The notes under the pieces are model-generated. The model saw nothing but the letters and a program-made list of their open reading frames with translations. It was not told where the DNA came from and made no database searches. DNA of 64,000 bases from the NCBI GenBank assembly GCA_008921705.1, contig VFFE01007125.1, positions 10,834 through 74,833 on the forward strand. The letters run 5' to 3'. Position numbers and translations under genes: made by a program. The DNA comes from Burhinus oedicnemus (taxonomy: Eukaryota; Chordata; Aves; Charadriiformes; Burhinidae). Shown here one piece after another: positions 53,301 through 61,705 of this stretch (its first letter is position 1; every line of letters starts with the position of its first letter).

Positions 53301-55252
53301 GCTGTCTTGCCTGGTCAAATCTCAGGACCCGCTCACCCAGAGGTGCTGCTGAATCATCAAGGCAGCAGTTGAGGTTCCTCATCCTGACATGGAGCAGCTC
53401 CTGTTTGCTCATGATGGGACAGATGGTTCAGCCTTTAGTGCAGGTGGTCTGTTCCCATGGCCAGAACTGAAAATTTAAAGTCCCCTTATCTCCCTGCAGA
53501 GTGACTACTCCACATCTCTCGGCTTGAAAACTGAAGGCTGCTCCTCTAGTCACCCCTGCAGCCACCAGCCCTGTTGTAGTCCCCAGGGGTCACTGCCTGA
53601 TGGGCTGAGGACTCAGCCCGCTGAGGTGGACTCTTCTCACTGCAGCGTCAACCCAGATTTCATGTTTTTCCCCTTGACGCCTTATGTGTGAGAAGCCAGC
53701 CTTCCAAGCTGCCTACAACGGGTGCCGCAGGCAGAGTAAATCCTGGGGGTTGCGTTAAAGCACCTGGAATTCCTGAACTCTTCACGCAGGGGCCTGTTTT
53801 CCATTTCTTCACATCTTAATTTTTCAGAGAAAGGGAGGAGACTGTGGCAGCCTTGGTTCTTACCCTACGTGAAAACGTGCTTCATTAAACGCGTTTGGCC
53901 AGCATGCAATGGCACGCTTTGTTTTTAAAAGCACATGCAGGCTCCTTCATTGCTAGCAGAAAAAAATTGGTAGGTCCTTTTGAACATGCTACCACAGTCC
54001 AGAATATGGTCCTGAAGACAACATGGAGAGGCGGAAGCTACCTGGATGCTTTTGGAGCTGCTGGTTTTGGTGGTGGTAATTCAAGCTGTTGTTCTCAAGG
54101 GCTTATGTATAATTTCAGCTATATGAAGGTTTTTCCTCAGTCACAAAGTGAACTGGGTAGGGTGCCATGCCTAGTTACTGTTTCCTGCTGGTGGAAACAG
54201 CACAGCTTAACCATTTTTCCACTGAGCCTGTGCTACTATTTGGCAGCTGCGTGAGTTTAAGGTGGTATCTTGTGTGTGGTGGTGTGGAGAAGGTTCCTAC
54301 TGTCCATGCTCCTGTTCTGGAGCGTATGCCACCCCACCTGCATGTTTGTGTGTGTTACAAAAGCACTCTCCCTCTTCACTAAACCAGCTCCTTCCACTTG
54401 GTTACATCTTACCTCCTTGTTTTTATTAAAATAGAGAAAATAGATTAAAATATGTATTAATCTCTTAGTTGTGCCACAGCTTCAGATCTGTCTACATAGA
54501 CGAATGCTAGCACCGGGCAGCCTTTGTACGCTCTACTGGTATGATTAACTAGCCAATAAAACAATATTCTGGCAGGTAAATGTCATATTCCTGGTAACAG
54601 GGACCCTTCTAAAACAAGTATTTCCTGTAGTGTGTGTTTTCTGTCCTCTTCTGATGGATAGTTTTTGTGTTGTCATCAACTTTGTGTTCCAGGAGTGTCT
54701 TCTAGCAATTTTTTTTTTTCTGTGACTTGATTTCTTCCCCCATAACTGATTTTCTTTTGGGGCCATGTGTGTCTGCAGGTCATCAAAGCTGGAGTGGAGA
54801 CAACCTGTAAATGCCACGGTGTATCTGGATCCTGTACTGTCCGAACGTGCTGGAGACAGCTCTCTCCATTCCATGAAATAGGGAAGCAGCTGAAGCAGAA
54901 GTACGAGACATCGCTCAAAGTGGGCAGCACTACCAACGAGGCCACAGGGGAAGGAGACATCTCCCCACCCAAGAAGTCCATCCCTGGTCACAGTGATCAA
55001 ATCCCAAGGACTACGGATCTTGTCTACATTGACGATTCCCCAAGCTTCTGTATGATGAGTAGATACTCGCCTGGGACTTCAGGAAGGAAATGTTACAAAG
55101 ACAAGAACTGTGACAGCATCTGCTGCGGGCGAGGGCACAATACGCAGAGCCGGGTGGTCACCCGTCCATGCCAATGCCAGGTCCGTTGGTGCTGCTATGT
55201 GGAATGCAAGCAATGCACCCAGAGAGAAGAGGTTTACACCTGCAAAGACTGA
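129..55252 (+). CDS. WNT9A: WNT9A, secreted Wnt ligand (4 coding exons, 363 aa)
   Basis: The CDS is join(129..223, 37678..37937, 41980..42242, 54779..55252), and the phases close exactly (95+260+263+474 nt). Seen: a hydrophobic signal peptide at residues 1-29 ending in PSAA before YFG; 24 cysteines in the mature chain (C60 to C361); the motif [10 protein letters not shown] at 216-225, whose S224 is the position palmitoleoylated by Porcupine in Wnts; the sequon NCT at N104; and the C-terminal finger [13 protein letters not shown] at 337-349. Known: Wnts (Pfam wnt family) are lipidated in the ER, carried by WLS and bind Frizzled/LRP receptors; chick Wnt14/WNT9A acts in synovial joint induction. 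Human WNT9A is 365 aa, so the length is normal; the main difference is a variable linker around 262-287. It is not WNT9B, because the N-terminus and linker follow the 9A pattern. No frameshift or missing key residue is seen. Start choice: the signal peptide begins here and position -3 is A. Confidence 0.97.
734..768 (+). other. Potential G-quadruplex
   Basis: There are four G-tracts (GGGG, GGGG, G7, G7) separated by loops of 1, 7 and 5 nt, all within 35 bp on the coding strand near the start of intron 1. The arrangement meets the common G3+N1-7 rule. Confidence 0.5.
898..912 (+). promoter_or_regulatory. CTCF-like motif, plus orientation
   Basis: CCGGCAGGGGGCGCT differs from the CTCF core CCASYAGRGGGCRSY at only one position (G for A at the third base). 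It lies at the 3' edge of the promoter CpG island. Confidence 0.55.
5640..5760 (+). repeat. MIR-like SINE fragment (plus)
   Basis: The stretch containing TGTGCCTCAGTTTCCCTT around 5704-5721 is preceded by a diverged copy of the MIR core (GGACTtgGACTCATGTACTA and onward) in the expected order. This is an old copy, matched from memory of the MIR consensus; the ends are approximate. Confidence 0.5.
9904..10190 (-). mobile_element. CR1 LINE 3' end fragment (minus strand)
   Basis: Read on the plus strand it begins atcacagaatc and continues with ggacctctggagatcatcta and gtccaaccccc, the signature of the reverse-complemented CR1 3' end. On the minus strand 9979-10188 is open and encodes the CR1 ORF2 C-terminus, including [33 protein letters not shown] and a final CNLL. 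The element is 5'-truncated, as most CR1 copies are; only about 69 codons of the reverse transcriptase polyprotein tail remain, so it is not mobile. The terminal 8-bp repeat typical of CR1 is reduced to a single degenerate unit. The 5' (right-hand) edge is approximate. Confidence 0.93.
10191..14288 (+). other. WNT9A intron 1, no gene seen
   Basis: This is mixed-composition intronic DNA. There is one AT-richer stretch around 13270-13470 and a CTCF-like CAACCAGATGGCACC at 14101-14115. No exon, RNA gene or recognisable repeat was found. Confidence 0.7.
14101..14115 (+). promoter_or_regulatory. CTCF-like motif, plus orientation (weaker)
   Basis: CAACCAGATGGCACC matches CCASYAGRKGGCRSY with one mismatch, at the second base, a position that carries information in the CTCF matrix. 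It is a motif match only. Confidence 0.3.
14289..14474. mobile_element. Palindrome-rich MITE-like ancient DNA element
   Basis: The ends are imperfect inverted repeats (CTGCACA at 14289-14295; TGTGCGG at 14468-14474, reverse complement CCGCACA). Inside are nested inverted repeats: AACTAATC (14308-14315) with GATTAGTT (14335-14342); TTAAAGTGGATTA (14327-14339) with TAATTCACTTTAA (14399-14411), 12 of 13 paired; and CCTTAATTCA (14396-14405) with TGAATTAAGG (14444-14453), perfect. An octamer ATGCAAAT lies at 14426-14433. The TTAATTC/CACTTTAA motif pattern resembles old amniote MITEs, perhaps Harbinger-like, but I cannot fix the family. There is no coding capacity. Confidence 0.5.
18150..18480. promoter_or_regulatory. 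Candidate conserved non-coding element
   Basis: This unique AT-rich block contains AATTGCAATATGCAAATT at 18366-18383, which is near-palindromic and includes an octamer ATGCAAAT at 18375-18382. TTAATGG and TTTTAAAG motifs lie nearby. It is a pattern-based guess; conservation was not measured. Confidence 0.3.
20243..20291. repeat. Direct repeat plus small hairpin
   Basis: AACTTGGAGG occurs at 20243-20252 and again at 20282-20291. Between them GAGGGCTT (20249-20256) and AAGCCCTC (20271-20278) form an 8-bp inverted repeat. The 14-nt loop contains TTAATTAG, a homeodomain-type site. Confidence 0.45.
23905..23952. repeat. Perfect 14-bp inverted repeat with 20-nt loop
   Basis: TGTATCTAATGTAT (23905-23918) is the exact reverse complement of ATACATTAGATACA (23939-23952). 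The loop repeats GTATCT-type units, so the structure may have arisen within a short TATCTAA microsatellite. Confidence 0.8.
23953..27778 (+). other. WNT9A intron 1, no gene seen
   Basis: This is unremarkable intronic DNA. A GGAT run lies near 25153 and a GT-repeat near 26838. A more CpG-rich patch lies near 27200-27360. A 211-codon minus-strand open frame at 26750-27385 has biased composition and no recognisable domain, so it is not called. Confidence 0.7.
27438..27494 (+). repeat. 25-bp tandem repeat, 2.3 copies
   Basis: Units 27438-27462 and 27463-27487 both begin GGGTTGGTTATTGCCAT and differ at only a few bases near the end. They are followed by a partial unit GGGTTGG at 27488-27494. Confidence 0.85.
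27779..27890. repeat. Possible ancient L3/CR1-like fragment
   Basis: The run CCTGAATCTGTCTAATCCC, then CACAACATCC, TGGCAATGAG and CAGTTTAATGATG, follows the order of an interspersed repeat I recall from turtle, crocodile and mammal genomes, probably a LINE of the CR1/L3 group. The identification is from memory and unverified. Confidence 0.4.
28811..28902. repeat. A/C-rich low-complexity tract (AAAC/CAA)
   Basis: Over about 90 bp the plus strand is almost only A and C, with AAAC and ACA repeats such as ACAACAACAACAA. The apparent minus-strand frame (F/V/G/C-rich) is an artefact of this composition. Confidence 0.85.
32469..32490. repeat. Poly-T run (22 nt)
   Basis: This is an uninterrupted T22. 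No SINE or processed retrocopy was recognised on either side. Confidence 0.9.
37286..37304. repeat. Poly-T run (19 nt)
   Basis: This is an uninterrupted T19 about 370 bp upstream of exon 2. It is too far from the acceptor to be its pyrimidine tract. Confidence 0.9.
37678..37937 (+). CDS. WNT9A: WNT9A coding exon 2
   Basis: This exon encodes residues 32-118 plus one base of codon 119. The acceptor is a pyrimidine-rich run ending tctgcag at 37671-37677, and the donor is AGAG|gtgagtgg at 37938. It holds the start of the Wnt N-terminal domain: [13 protein letters not shown], the basic segment [17 protein letters not shown], cysteines 60, 73, 94 and 105, and the sequon N104-C-T within [10 protein letters not shown], a Wnt family hallmark. 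The open frame runs about 50 codons into the intron, but the consensus donor and the match of exon 3 show where the exon ends. Confidence 0.97.
39660..39960. promoter_or_regulatory. Candidate conserved non-coding element in intron 2
   Basis: This is a balanced, non-repetitive block with GATTTAAAGCTCATTA and TGCAATCAAATAG, lacking the drift seen around it (homopolymers, G runs). It was chosen by eye; no alignment was possible. Confidence 0.25.
41235..41300 (+). repeat. MIR-like SINE fragment (plus)
   Basis: CTCTCTGGGCCTCAGTTTACC matches the MIR segment that normally reads CTCTCTGTGCCTCAGTTTCC. Only this short core is preserved. Confidence 0.45.
41328..41358. repeat. T14A17 self-complementary homopolymer tract
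   Basis: Fourteen T are followed directly by seventeen A, forming a perfect homopolymer palindrome. It starts about 30 bp after the MIR-like fragment. Confidence 0.9.
41980..42242 (+). CDS. WNT9A: WNT9A coding exon 3
   Basis: This exon encodes residues 119-206. The acceptor follows a strong pyrimidine tract ending ctcctgcag at 41979. The exon ends in phase 0 at ATG AAG|gtgtgt. It contains [18 protein letters not shown], cysteines 142, 150, 152 and 169, the motif WQWGGCGDN at 164-172, and RARVDFHNN at 193-201, all typical of the Wnt N-terminal domain. The donor gtgtgt is weaker than those of introns 1 and 2, and the reading frame stays open for 72 codons into intron 3. Confidence 0.97.
45255..45365 (-). 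repeat. MIR-like SINE fragment (minus)
   Basis: GCAGAGACGCAAAGTGAGTG is followed by CCCCAGGTTATGCAGCAA, GGTGGAGCAGGA and CCAGCTCTCCCGAACTCCCG. This follows the reverse-complement MIR order (GCACAGAGAGGTTAAGTGAC, CCAAGGTCACACAGC, GGCAGAGC, CCAGGTCTCCTGACTCC). Confidence 0.6.
45960..46560. promoter_or_regulatory. Candidate conserved enhancer block in intron 3
   Basis: Homeodomain-type sites are dense here: GGTAATTAGA near 46062, CATTAATGAAAAG near 46435, CAATTAGTT near 46467 and TTTTAATTAAATT near 46498. They lie in largely unique sequence, interrupted by a G-rich patch at 46200-46270. This is typical of developmental enhancers, but inferred from motifs only. Confidence 0.35.
47340..47455 (-). 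repeat. MIR-like SINE fragment (minus)
   Basis: CCATTTTACGGAGGGGAAAT, GAGACCCAGAAAGATTAAGT, GACTTACTAAAGGTCACACA and CCCTGGTCTCCTG follow the reverse-complement MIR consensus almost base for base. This is the clearest of the four MIR-like copies. Confidence 0.75.
50856..50870 (-). promoter_or_regulatory. CTCF-like motif, minus orientation
   Basis: The reverse complement reads CTAGCAGATGGCAGC, one mismatch from CCASYAGRKGGCRSY. It faces the plus-strand motif at 898-912. Confidence 0.4.
54779..55252 (+). CDS. WNT9A: WNT9A coding exon 4 and stop
   Basis: This exon encodes residues 207-363 and ends with TGA at 55250-55252. The acceptor is gtctgcag at 54778, with a poor pyrimidine tract directly upstream (the better T-rich run sits about 20 bp further up). 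It carries the lipidated hairpin [16 protein letters not shown] (S224), the variable linker at about 255-290, and the cysteine-rich C-terminal domain with 12 cysteines from C297 to C361, including the finger-tip CC at 344-345. The protein ends [11 protein letters not shown]; human ends in G. Confidence 0.97.
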   Translation, partial: VIKAGVETTCKCHGVSGSCTVRTCWRQLSPFHEIGKQLKQKYETSLKVGSTTNEATGEGDISPPKKSIPGHSDQIPRTTDLVYIDDSPSFCMMSRYSPGTSGRKCYKDKNCDSICCGRGHNTQSRVVTRPCQCQVRWCCYVECKQCTQREEVYTCKD

Positions 55253-57383
55253 CGGCTCTTCTGCTTGATGGCAACCCTCGGTGATGGGCGATGGCGATCT
55301 ATGAGAACTACATATGGAGACAAACAGGGTTTGATTGACCTTCTGGGATCTGAAAGCTATGTTGAGACATAAGCACTTTGTAGGGTACAGGTGACCCAGC
55401 TGTGTTGCTGTTTTGTTTTTGTTTTGTTTTGTTTTCCTGTAGACTGAATTTTAATGAGGTCCAACCATGTGGAAATAAGTGCCTGTCACACTGGGGTTAG
55501 ACACCAGTTGACCTTCACCTTAGTCGTCTACACAGTTTGACAGATCATTTATCCTTGGAACATCTTGATCGTTTCACCAATCCTCCATGAACTCCTGGGC
55601 TAATATATTCTTTTTTGGCATAAATATCCTATACTACTTTATACCTGAAGCTTACCCAACTGCTTAGAGAGCTAAGCAAAGCTTTCTGCTTTGAATGCGA
55701 TGGTACGGGAAGCGGTCAAATTTTTTCCCCTTCTAAAACTGGAAAGAAGTGTGTAGGGCGAGCAGGAGCAGCCCTGATGGTTCCTCTAGTGGAGTTTCTG
55801 CACATTGAGCAAACAAGGCTCTGACAAAGAGGCCCACTGGGAGGTTTTAACGACAGTTTCGTAGCCGCATGCTTTGATCACCAAATACAGCTCAAAAAAT
55901 GTTGGGTCCACCATGTTGCAGACAGAAATATATCCAAGAAAGAGGTTGGGAAGACAGTAGAAAACCAGATGTGCCTGTCCCCTTAAGTCCAATCGCAAGT
56001 TTTTTTGAAACAATTTCTTCAAATGCAGTTTCTTTAGCACTATTGCCATCTTAATTTTTTTTTTTTTTTTAAAACCACTAGATACTTTTGTTTTATTTTC
56101 ACTTTGTGCATGATTTATTTTTCTCTCCCCTTCCCACCTCTTGTTGATCGAATTCACCCTGTGGTAACTGCTTCAGAAATCTAAACTGGAACTTTTTAGT
56201 CTTAGACCAGCTGAATTTGGATGTGTGTTTCTGAGTAGGACAAGAGAAATTGGAGTGCATCTTGGAACGCAGTGCTGTCTTGCATTGTATAGCAGCTGTT
56301 TTGGACTGGATCAGACCTCTGGAGGAGTTGACTTTTCTTTTACTAGGTCATCATTCCATTTACTCTAAACCATGGCAGTGGTACATGACACAAGCTGTAT
56401 GTAAACCCTATGACCTTAAGATTATTTTTTTTTTTTTTAACCACTAGATCGAGAACTGTATTTTAAAAATACAACTGCTAAATGGTAACCAACTATTGGA
56501 TTCGGAACAACCAATTGACATAGAGTCAAACTATCAAGTGGCCAGAGCAGCCAGAAATTGACTGCAGAGGTAAATCGTTCTGATGCTGTGAAATAGATGA
56601 CAACTTTCAGCATTTCTTTTTTCCTTTGAAGAGGATACCTACAATCCAGGACTTCATGGGACAATATCCTTCAGTCATATAAAAGTGGATTGGAAGCAGC
56701 CAGTGAATGCCTCGACGAAGCTTTCTAAGGAAACATTGGAGAGCGGAGGGCATTTTGTTTTATTTTCAGTAGCAATTTTTGATTGTCCGGTAGTAGCAAT
56801 TTCCACCCATTTTATGTAAGCCGTTGATCTGATTCTCAAAAGAGGAAAGCTGGCTGGAGTTTTTCAAGCAGTAGTAGATGTTAGCAAAGCAAAAACAGAG
56901 CAGTTTTCCAAGATGGACCATTATTTTTCAAGGTGTTTTTCTTTTATTTTCTTTCTTCCCCCCCTCCCCCCCCCCCCAATAGTAGCCACTAATATTGAAG
57001 CTGTTCATGTGCACCTACTGGGAGGAGAAAAGATATTTTTTTTTTTAAATTGGTAATGGATACCTGCAGTCCAGCCTGGCTTGTTGGCATCAAATCTTTA
57101 GGTGGGGGCATGGGGAGGGACAGGAAGTTACTGTTCATAGCGCTAGTGTCCTGCAAAGTGAAGCGCGCTGTCTCTTTTTTGATGTTTGCTTATTTGCTGT
57201 ACAATTCTGGAGGTCGGGGTAGTGCTGGAGAAGGAGGAACCCACGCACGGTGTTTGTCCCTTCCACCAGGGCAAACGCGCGGTGGTGCATTCAACGCAGA
57301 AAGTTTGCAGGAAGGTCTCCCGGCTTCTGGGAGATGCACCGCTTTGAAAGTCACCCACGAGCAGTTTATCTAATGGTTTAAAA

Positions 57384-57389
57384 AATAAA
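57384..57389 (+). terminator. Alternative poly(A) signal AATAAA
   Basis: AATAAA lies 2.1 kb after the stop codon, with GT-rich sequence (gtgtgtgcatgtgtgtat) about 23 bp downstream. It could give a short transcript form. Confidence 0.35.
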
Positions 57390-57482
57390 CTGACTAGAAA
57401 CCTATTATTCAGTGTGTGCATGTGTGTATAGATATACACACACGCTGACACATAAATATATATATATAAATATTGAACGGAC

Positions 57483-57493
57483 ATTTATTTATT
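57483..57493 (+). promoter_or_regulatory. AU-rich element (overlapping ATTTA)
   Basis: ATTTATTTATT contains the nonamer TTATTTATT, the classic mRNA-instability motif, inside the 3' UTR. Confidence 0.5.
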
Positions 57494-57768
57494 GTAAAGC
57501 CCTTCAGAAGGACCTTCTTATGGTTTCAATGTGGTATTATGTTAAATTCTCTTTCTCCCTCTGTCTCTCTCTCTCTCACACATATGTGCAAACTCACTGT
57601 TACATTTTTGTGTGTGTGCGCTAGAATAGCTCTTCCCCTCCAAAGAAAGCCCGGATCCAAACCTGCTTAAAACGTGAGGATTTTTGGGTCTGAATTACTA
57701 TTTCTGGCTCCATTCTTTTTAAAAAAAATATTTGTTCTTAACTAAAGAATGGGCCACAATTTATGTGC

Positions 57769-57799
57769 ATTATTATTATTATTATTAATTATTATTATT
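57769..57799. repeat. ATT microsatellite
   Basis: About ten ATT units with one interruption (TTAATT), located in the 3' UTR. Confidence 0.9.
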
Positions 57800-58158
57800 G
57801 TTATATTTAAACCGTGGGCCTCATTTTCCTTCTTTTCACTGGTGTCTCTGTCTCCGTTGACCTCGCTGGAGTAACTCCGCATTGCACTGGTGTGAGAGGA
57901 GAATGAGTCCCTAGATGCAGAAGAGAGGGCAGCGTTGGCATATGGGTATCATTGCAGAGAAAACGCCTGGGTGGGATGGGGTAGGGCAGCCCGGTGTGTT
58001 TGGTAGTGGAGAGGAGAGAGAGATGGGTGGGCGATAAGGCAGACTGTCAAAGCTTGACTAGAAGAAAGAGGCAAAGAGTGAATGAACTACTGAGTGAAAG
58101 AGCTCTTCTGTGTATTATAACTCACGCACTGAAGCCTGGATGCTTTCTGTAAGTATTT

Positions 58159-58180
58159 AAAAAAAAAAAAAAAAAAAAAA
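58159..58180. repeat. Poly-A run (22 nt) in the 3' UTR
   Basis: An A22 run is followed by CCACAAAAAACCACAAAAAA. It is genomic, so oligo-dT could prime here and mimic a 3' end in cDNA libraries. Confidence 0.9.
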
Positions 58181-58248
58181 CCACAAAAAACCACAAAAAA
58201 CAAATTGTATTTATGTTAATGTGGATATATTACTTGCCTGTTATATAT

Positions 58249-58256
58249 TGTAAATA
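58249..58256 (+). promoter_or_regulatory. Pumilio-type site TGTAAATA
   Basis: This is an exact match to TGTANATA in the transcribed strand of the 3' UTR, in an AU-rich, accessible context. Confidence 0.35.
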
Positions 58257-59356
58257 GCAAGGTTTATTCTCCTGTGGTTAAAGAAAAAAATTATAAATAA
58301 CTAAATAGTAGCGAGGCACATGTGTTAAATGTATAGGCAGTGTATAAAATATACTAACACTCTGAAATCAGGAGAACTTGTCTTCTTGGCCTTTTGACCT
58401 AGGGTGGTAAAACATATGTGGGTTCTTCTTCTTCTTCCCCCCACCGCGTTGCGTGTGTTTTGGGTGGGGGGTGTTTAGTTCCAGCATTTTCCAATGTTTG
58501 CCTTATCTTTGAGGGAAGAATGGGGGGGGGAAAAGCCTCATTTTGGAAAAATCCAGTGAAGCTTGAATAGGATGAAACAAGTAGCAGCTGGTAGAAAAGA
58601 TGTGCAACCATCTCAAAACCCTCTCAAGTGCTTGAGCTGGGTTTTCTGCTGGTAATAGATGTGAGCTGGAATTGAATTAACCCGTGGAGCAGGAGCTTCT
58701 GCTTGTGCTACTCATACGCGAGTTTGGAGAACCCTAGATAAGAGACCCTGAAGTCCTCTATAAAACATTGGGTAGTGTCCTGTAAAACCCTTTTTGCTCC
58801 AGCTGTATGAAATTGGATTTTTCCAGAGAGGCTAATTCTACCACCGTGCCATTGGATCTCCAGTGCAATTCAATGAAATTGCTCGTTTTTGTAAAACTAC
58901 TACAAGAGTGGATGTGGGTCCCTGAATCTTTCATGGTGTCATTTCGTATATATAAAAAAAAAAAAAGTGCAAAGCAACTTTTTTCCTTTTTCTTATCGCC
59001 AGAGAAACAGGTTTTTTGCAGCAGATGTAATTGGAGAAGGATGGATGGGTGTAGGGGGAGGTCTCTGGTTTCTGATCCCCTTTCACCCCCTGTCCCCCCA
59101 AAAACGTCAAAGTGTTGGTTCTCCTAAGCTGATCCAGCAAGTCTTGCAAGATCAGTTTTGGGGTGGGGGGGTGCAACCATTATTTATATAACTTTTTTAT
59201 TAATTTTTTTAAAAGAGAAGTTAGCTGATGGAAGAATATTTTTATTGAATAGTGCATTTAGTTATGTCAGAAATATAAAAAATATATATAATATTTTTGT
59301 AAACAAGGCAAACTGAAAATGTTTGCTGTTTTATATTAGAATTTTCTATTAAAAGA

Positions 59357-59362
59357 AATAAA
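59357..59362 (+). terminator. WNT9A poly(A) signal AATAAA (main candidate)
   Basis: AATAAA is followed within 30 bp by GTTGCACCCGTCATCTGTTTT, a GU/U-rich downstream element. It lies at the end of the AT-rich block, after which composition returns to ordinary flank. Confidence 0.65.
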
Positions 59363-60715
59363 ACCCCACACAAATAATTGTTGCACCCGTCATCTGTTTT
59401 TTAACAAGCTTCTATTCTGTGTGACTGACTCATATATGCCGGATGCGGAGACATGCAAAACAAGTCCTAAACATTACATTCTCATTGTCTTCCAGCTCTC
59501 AAAAGACTCCAGTTGGTGAAACAAGCAGTGTTTAATCGATTCTTGACACTAAAAATGAGTTATGAAGCATGAGTAGCTTGTAATTAAAATACAAAAACCT
59601 ACTGGAAAACTTCAAGCTTACCCTTTTTCAGTTGTCCATCCTGGTCTTGAGGTGGCTCTGGATGGAAGAATACCGAAACCTATTTACAATAACTAGATAT
59701 TTGCCATTGATCTCAGTTGGCCTGGGAAGAATGACTCTTAGAAAGGTTGTTGGAGGAAAAAAAAAAATAATCCAAGCACGTGGGAAGGTTAAATGAAGAG
59801 GACCAAATTCCAGGCTTGATCTAACACAAGCAATTTTTATCTATTTGAATGGGGCAGTGTAAAACTCAGGAGCTGGGAACTGGTCTGCTGCAGTTCGGGA
59901 AGCTTGTCGTTCACCTTTGAAAGCAGGGGATGAGTTATGGACCATCTATTTTCAAAAGAGCTTTTAGGATTGCTGGTTTGGAGACCTGAGCAGGGGCGAA
60001 ATAATTTCTGAGGATTTTTTGTGGTTGGCCAGCTCGTATGCATCTGCCTTCCTTCAGCCCAGGTATTGAATTTCTTTGTTAATCGTTTTTCAGCTGCCCT
60101 AATTTCAGCCAATGCATGAGGAGAAATTAGGTTGGTTTGGCTGTAGTGGGGTTGGATGAGAACCCAGATGAAGGGACAGATTTCTCAAGGCTACTTTCAT
60201 GGAGTAGATGCTGCTTAAGGTAATTTTCTGCTGGATTATAGTGCCTGTGAAAAATTCCTCAGCTGATGTTGCAGTAAAATTAGGTCTGGTCTGTACTCGA
60301 TAAAACAGGTGCAGCAAAGCTCTTCGTTCCTGCTTTATTCAGCTCTGTGCACATCTGTTGGGTTGAGTCTGGCTTCCATGATGAGCTCGTCCTGGCTTTC
60401 GTTTTTCAGGATGCTAAGTAGGTGATGACTTTTGGAGAGCCACAGTTTCCCGCAAGAGAAATAGTGCCTTTTATGACCATTACTGCCTGTGTAACTTGAA
60501 GGAGGCTCAGTATGGCACAGGATCAGGCCAGTAGAAATCTGGTCCTTGCTAAAGCAGTTAAGCTTCGGGCCATGGATATTACCACGGCGTAGCTTTTAAA
60601 TCTATTTTTCACTGATGAATATTGGATTTGACCAAGTTATTTACAGGTTCCAGGAAACCCCAGGAAACAGGATATTTCTGAACAAAAATAGGGGAATCTC
60701 TAGGATTTGTGGGTG

Positions 60716-60761
60716 GGAAGGACAAGGAAATGGATATTGGAAGGACAAGAAAATGGATATT
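60716..60761 (+). repeat. 23-bp tandem duplication
   Basis: GGAAGGACAAGGAAATGGAT at 60716 is repeated at 60739 with one change; each unit ends in ATT. Identity is 22 of 23. Confidence 0.85.
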
Positions 60762-61572
60762 GCAAGCACAGCTTAGCTCTGGCATCATGGTAGGCTTCCC
60801 ATGACTGTGTTTTTTCAGGGGCAGGGAGTGAGCAGGGTGTAATTTAAGACCATCAATGATTCAGACAAATGAAAATTCAGCAGGGGACGCATCTGAACAA
60901 CACATTTTTCTCTGTTATTGCTGAATGTTTTCAGAAATGGACAAAACCCTTCTCAGTGACGTTTGGCCAGGTGACCCATAAGGACAGGAGATTCCTCTAT
61001 CACCCAGTCCTCCCTTTCATCATGGGGTTGCTCAGGAAAGTCGGGAGAGGCGCTGATAGGCTTGGCACAGTAGGGCGTTTGCAATGGGTCTGGAGTCATC
61101 CCCCCTCAGATGAGGAGCCCGTAGTGCAGGTGCGCTTGCCCAGGCTCTGTCTGTAACCAGTGTAGGCACCTCTAGAAGGTGTTTTGGCCCATGTGAAAGT
61201 GCCAGTTTCTTCTCGCTGACAATAAAAGGGGATAAAGACACAGGCACCTAAGTTAATAGAGGTGGGGATGAGTTCAGGACTAAGCGAGGTTATGTGTGGA
61301 TAACCCTGCCAGCTCCCCTTGGGCATGGACCCATCTGAAACAGCAATCACCAAACTACCACAGGAATTTTCCCTTGTTCCACCCCAGCCCAGTCTCTAAT
61401 AATGCCCTTTGAGGCCTGAATGTAAAGTCTAGGATTTGTTTTGCACACTTGGGATGGCATTTCCTTTTAAAGGGAGGTGGGAATACTAACATGAAGGATT
61501 AGTATTTTTCTTTTATTTTTCAGTTTGTTTTTTTTTTTTCCAATGTCTTATGGGAGCCTAAGTTATTTTTCT

Positions 61573-61580
61573 CTACCTCA
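61573..61580 (+). promoter_or_regulatory. let-7 seed match CTACCTCA
   Basis: This is an exact 8-mer complement of the let-7 family seed, about 110 bp upstream of the distal poly(A) signal. It matters only if the long 3' UTR is made. Confidence 0.3.
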
Positions 61581-61684
61581 TATGTACAGCTTGTAGGTAT
61601 AAATCTGATTCTGAGTGACTGTTGAGAATGTATTTAAGTTATTTAACATCTTTGTATAACAAAAAAAGCCAGAACAAATGAAAC

Positions 61685-61690
61685 AATAAA
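61685..61690 (+). terminator. Distal poly(A) signal AATAAA
   Basis: The context AAACAATAAATGTATTTTAAATTAT, reported here by position 61681-61705, is followed by U-rich TTCTCCACTTTCTTTGC. It looks like a genuine 3' end, either of a long WNT9A form or of an unseen transcript. Confidence 0.45.
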
Positions 61691-61705
61691 TGTATTTTAA
61701 ATTAT

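Larger units (their letters stand above)
42243..54778 (+). other. WNT9A intron 3
   Basis: The donor is gtgtgt and the acceptor gtctgcag. It is 12536 bp long and contains two minus-strand MIR-like fragments, an AT-rich candidate enhancer block at 45960-46560, a poly-T run at 45906-45921 and a reverse CTCF-like motif at 50856. A 286-codon minus-strand open frame at 42413-43273 has no recognisable domain and is not called. Confidence 0.9.
55253..59385 (+). other. WNT9A: WNT9A 3' UTR (proximal form, about 4.1 kb)
   Basis: AT-rich sequence follows the stop codon to just past the poly(A) signal at 59357. It contains an AU-rich element, a Pumilio-type site, an ATT microsatellite, a 22-nt poly-A run and a C-rich tract at 56958-56977. 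Long AU-rich 3' UTRs are usual for Wnt ligands. The end is inferred from the signal; a longer form is possible. Confidence 0.65.
59386..61690 (+). other. Extended 3' UTR or 3' flank
   Basis: No coding signal is seen. The last 200 bp (61490-61690) become AU-rich and end in a second AATAAA, so this stretch may be the distal part of a longer WNT9A 3' UTR, or plain flank. Confidence 0.5.
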
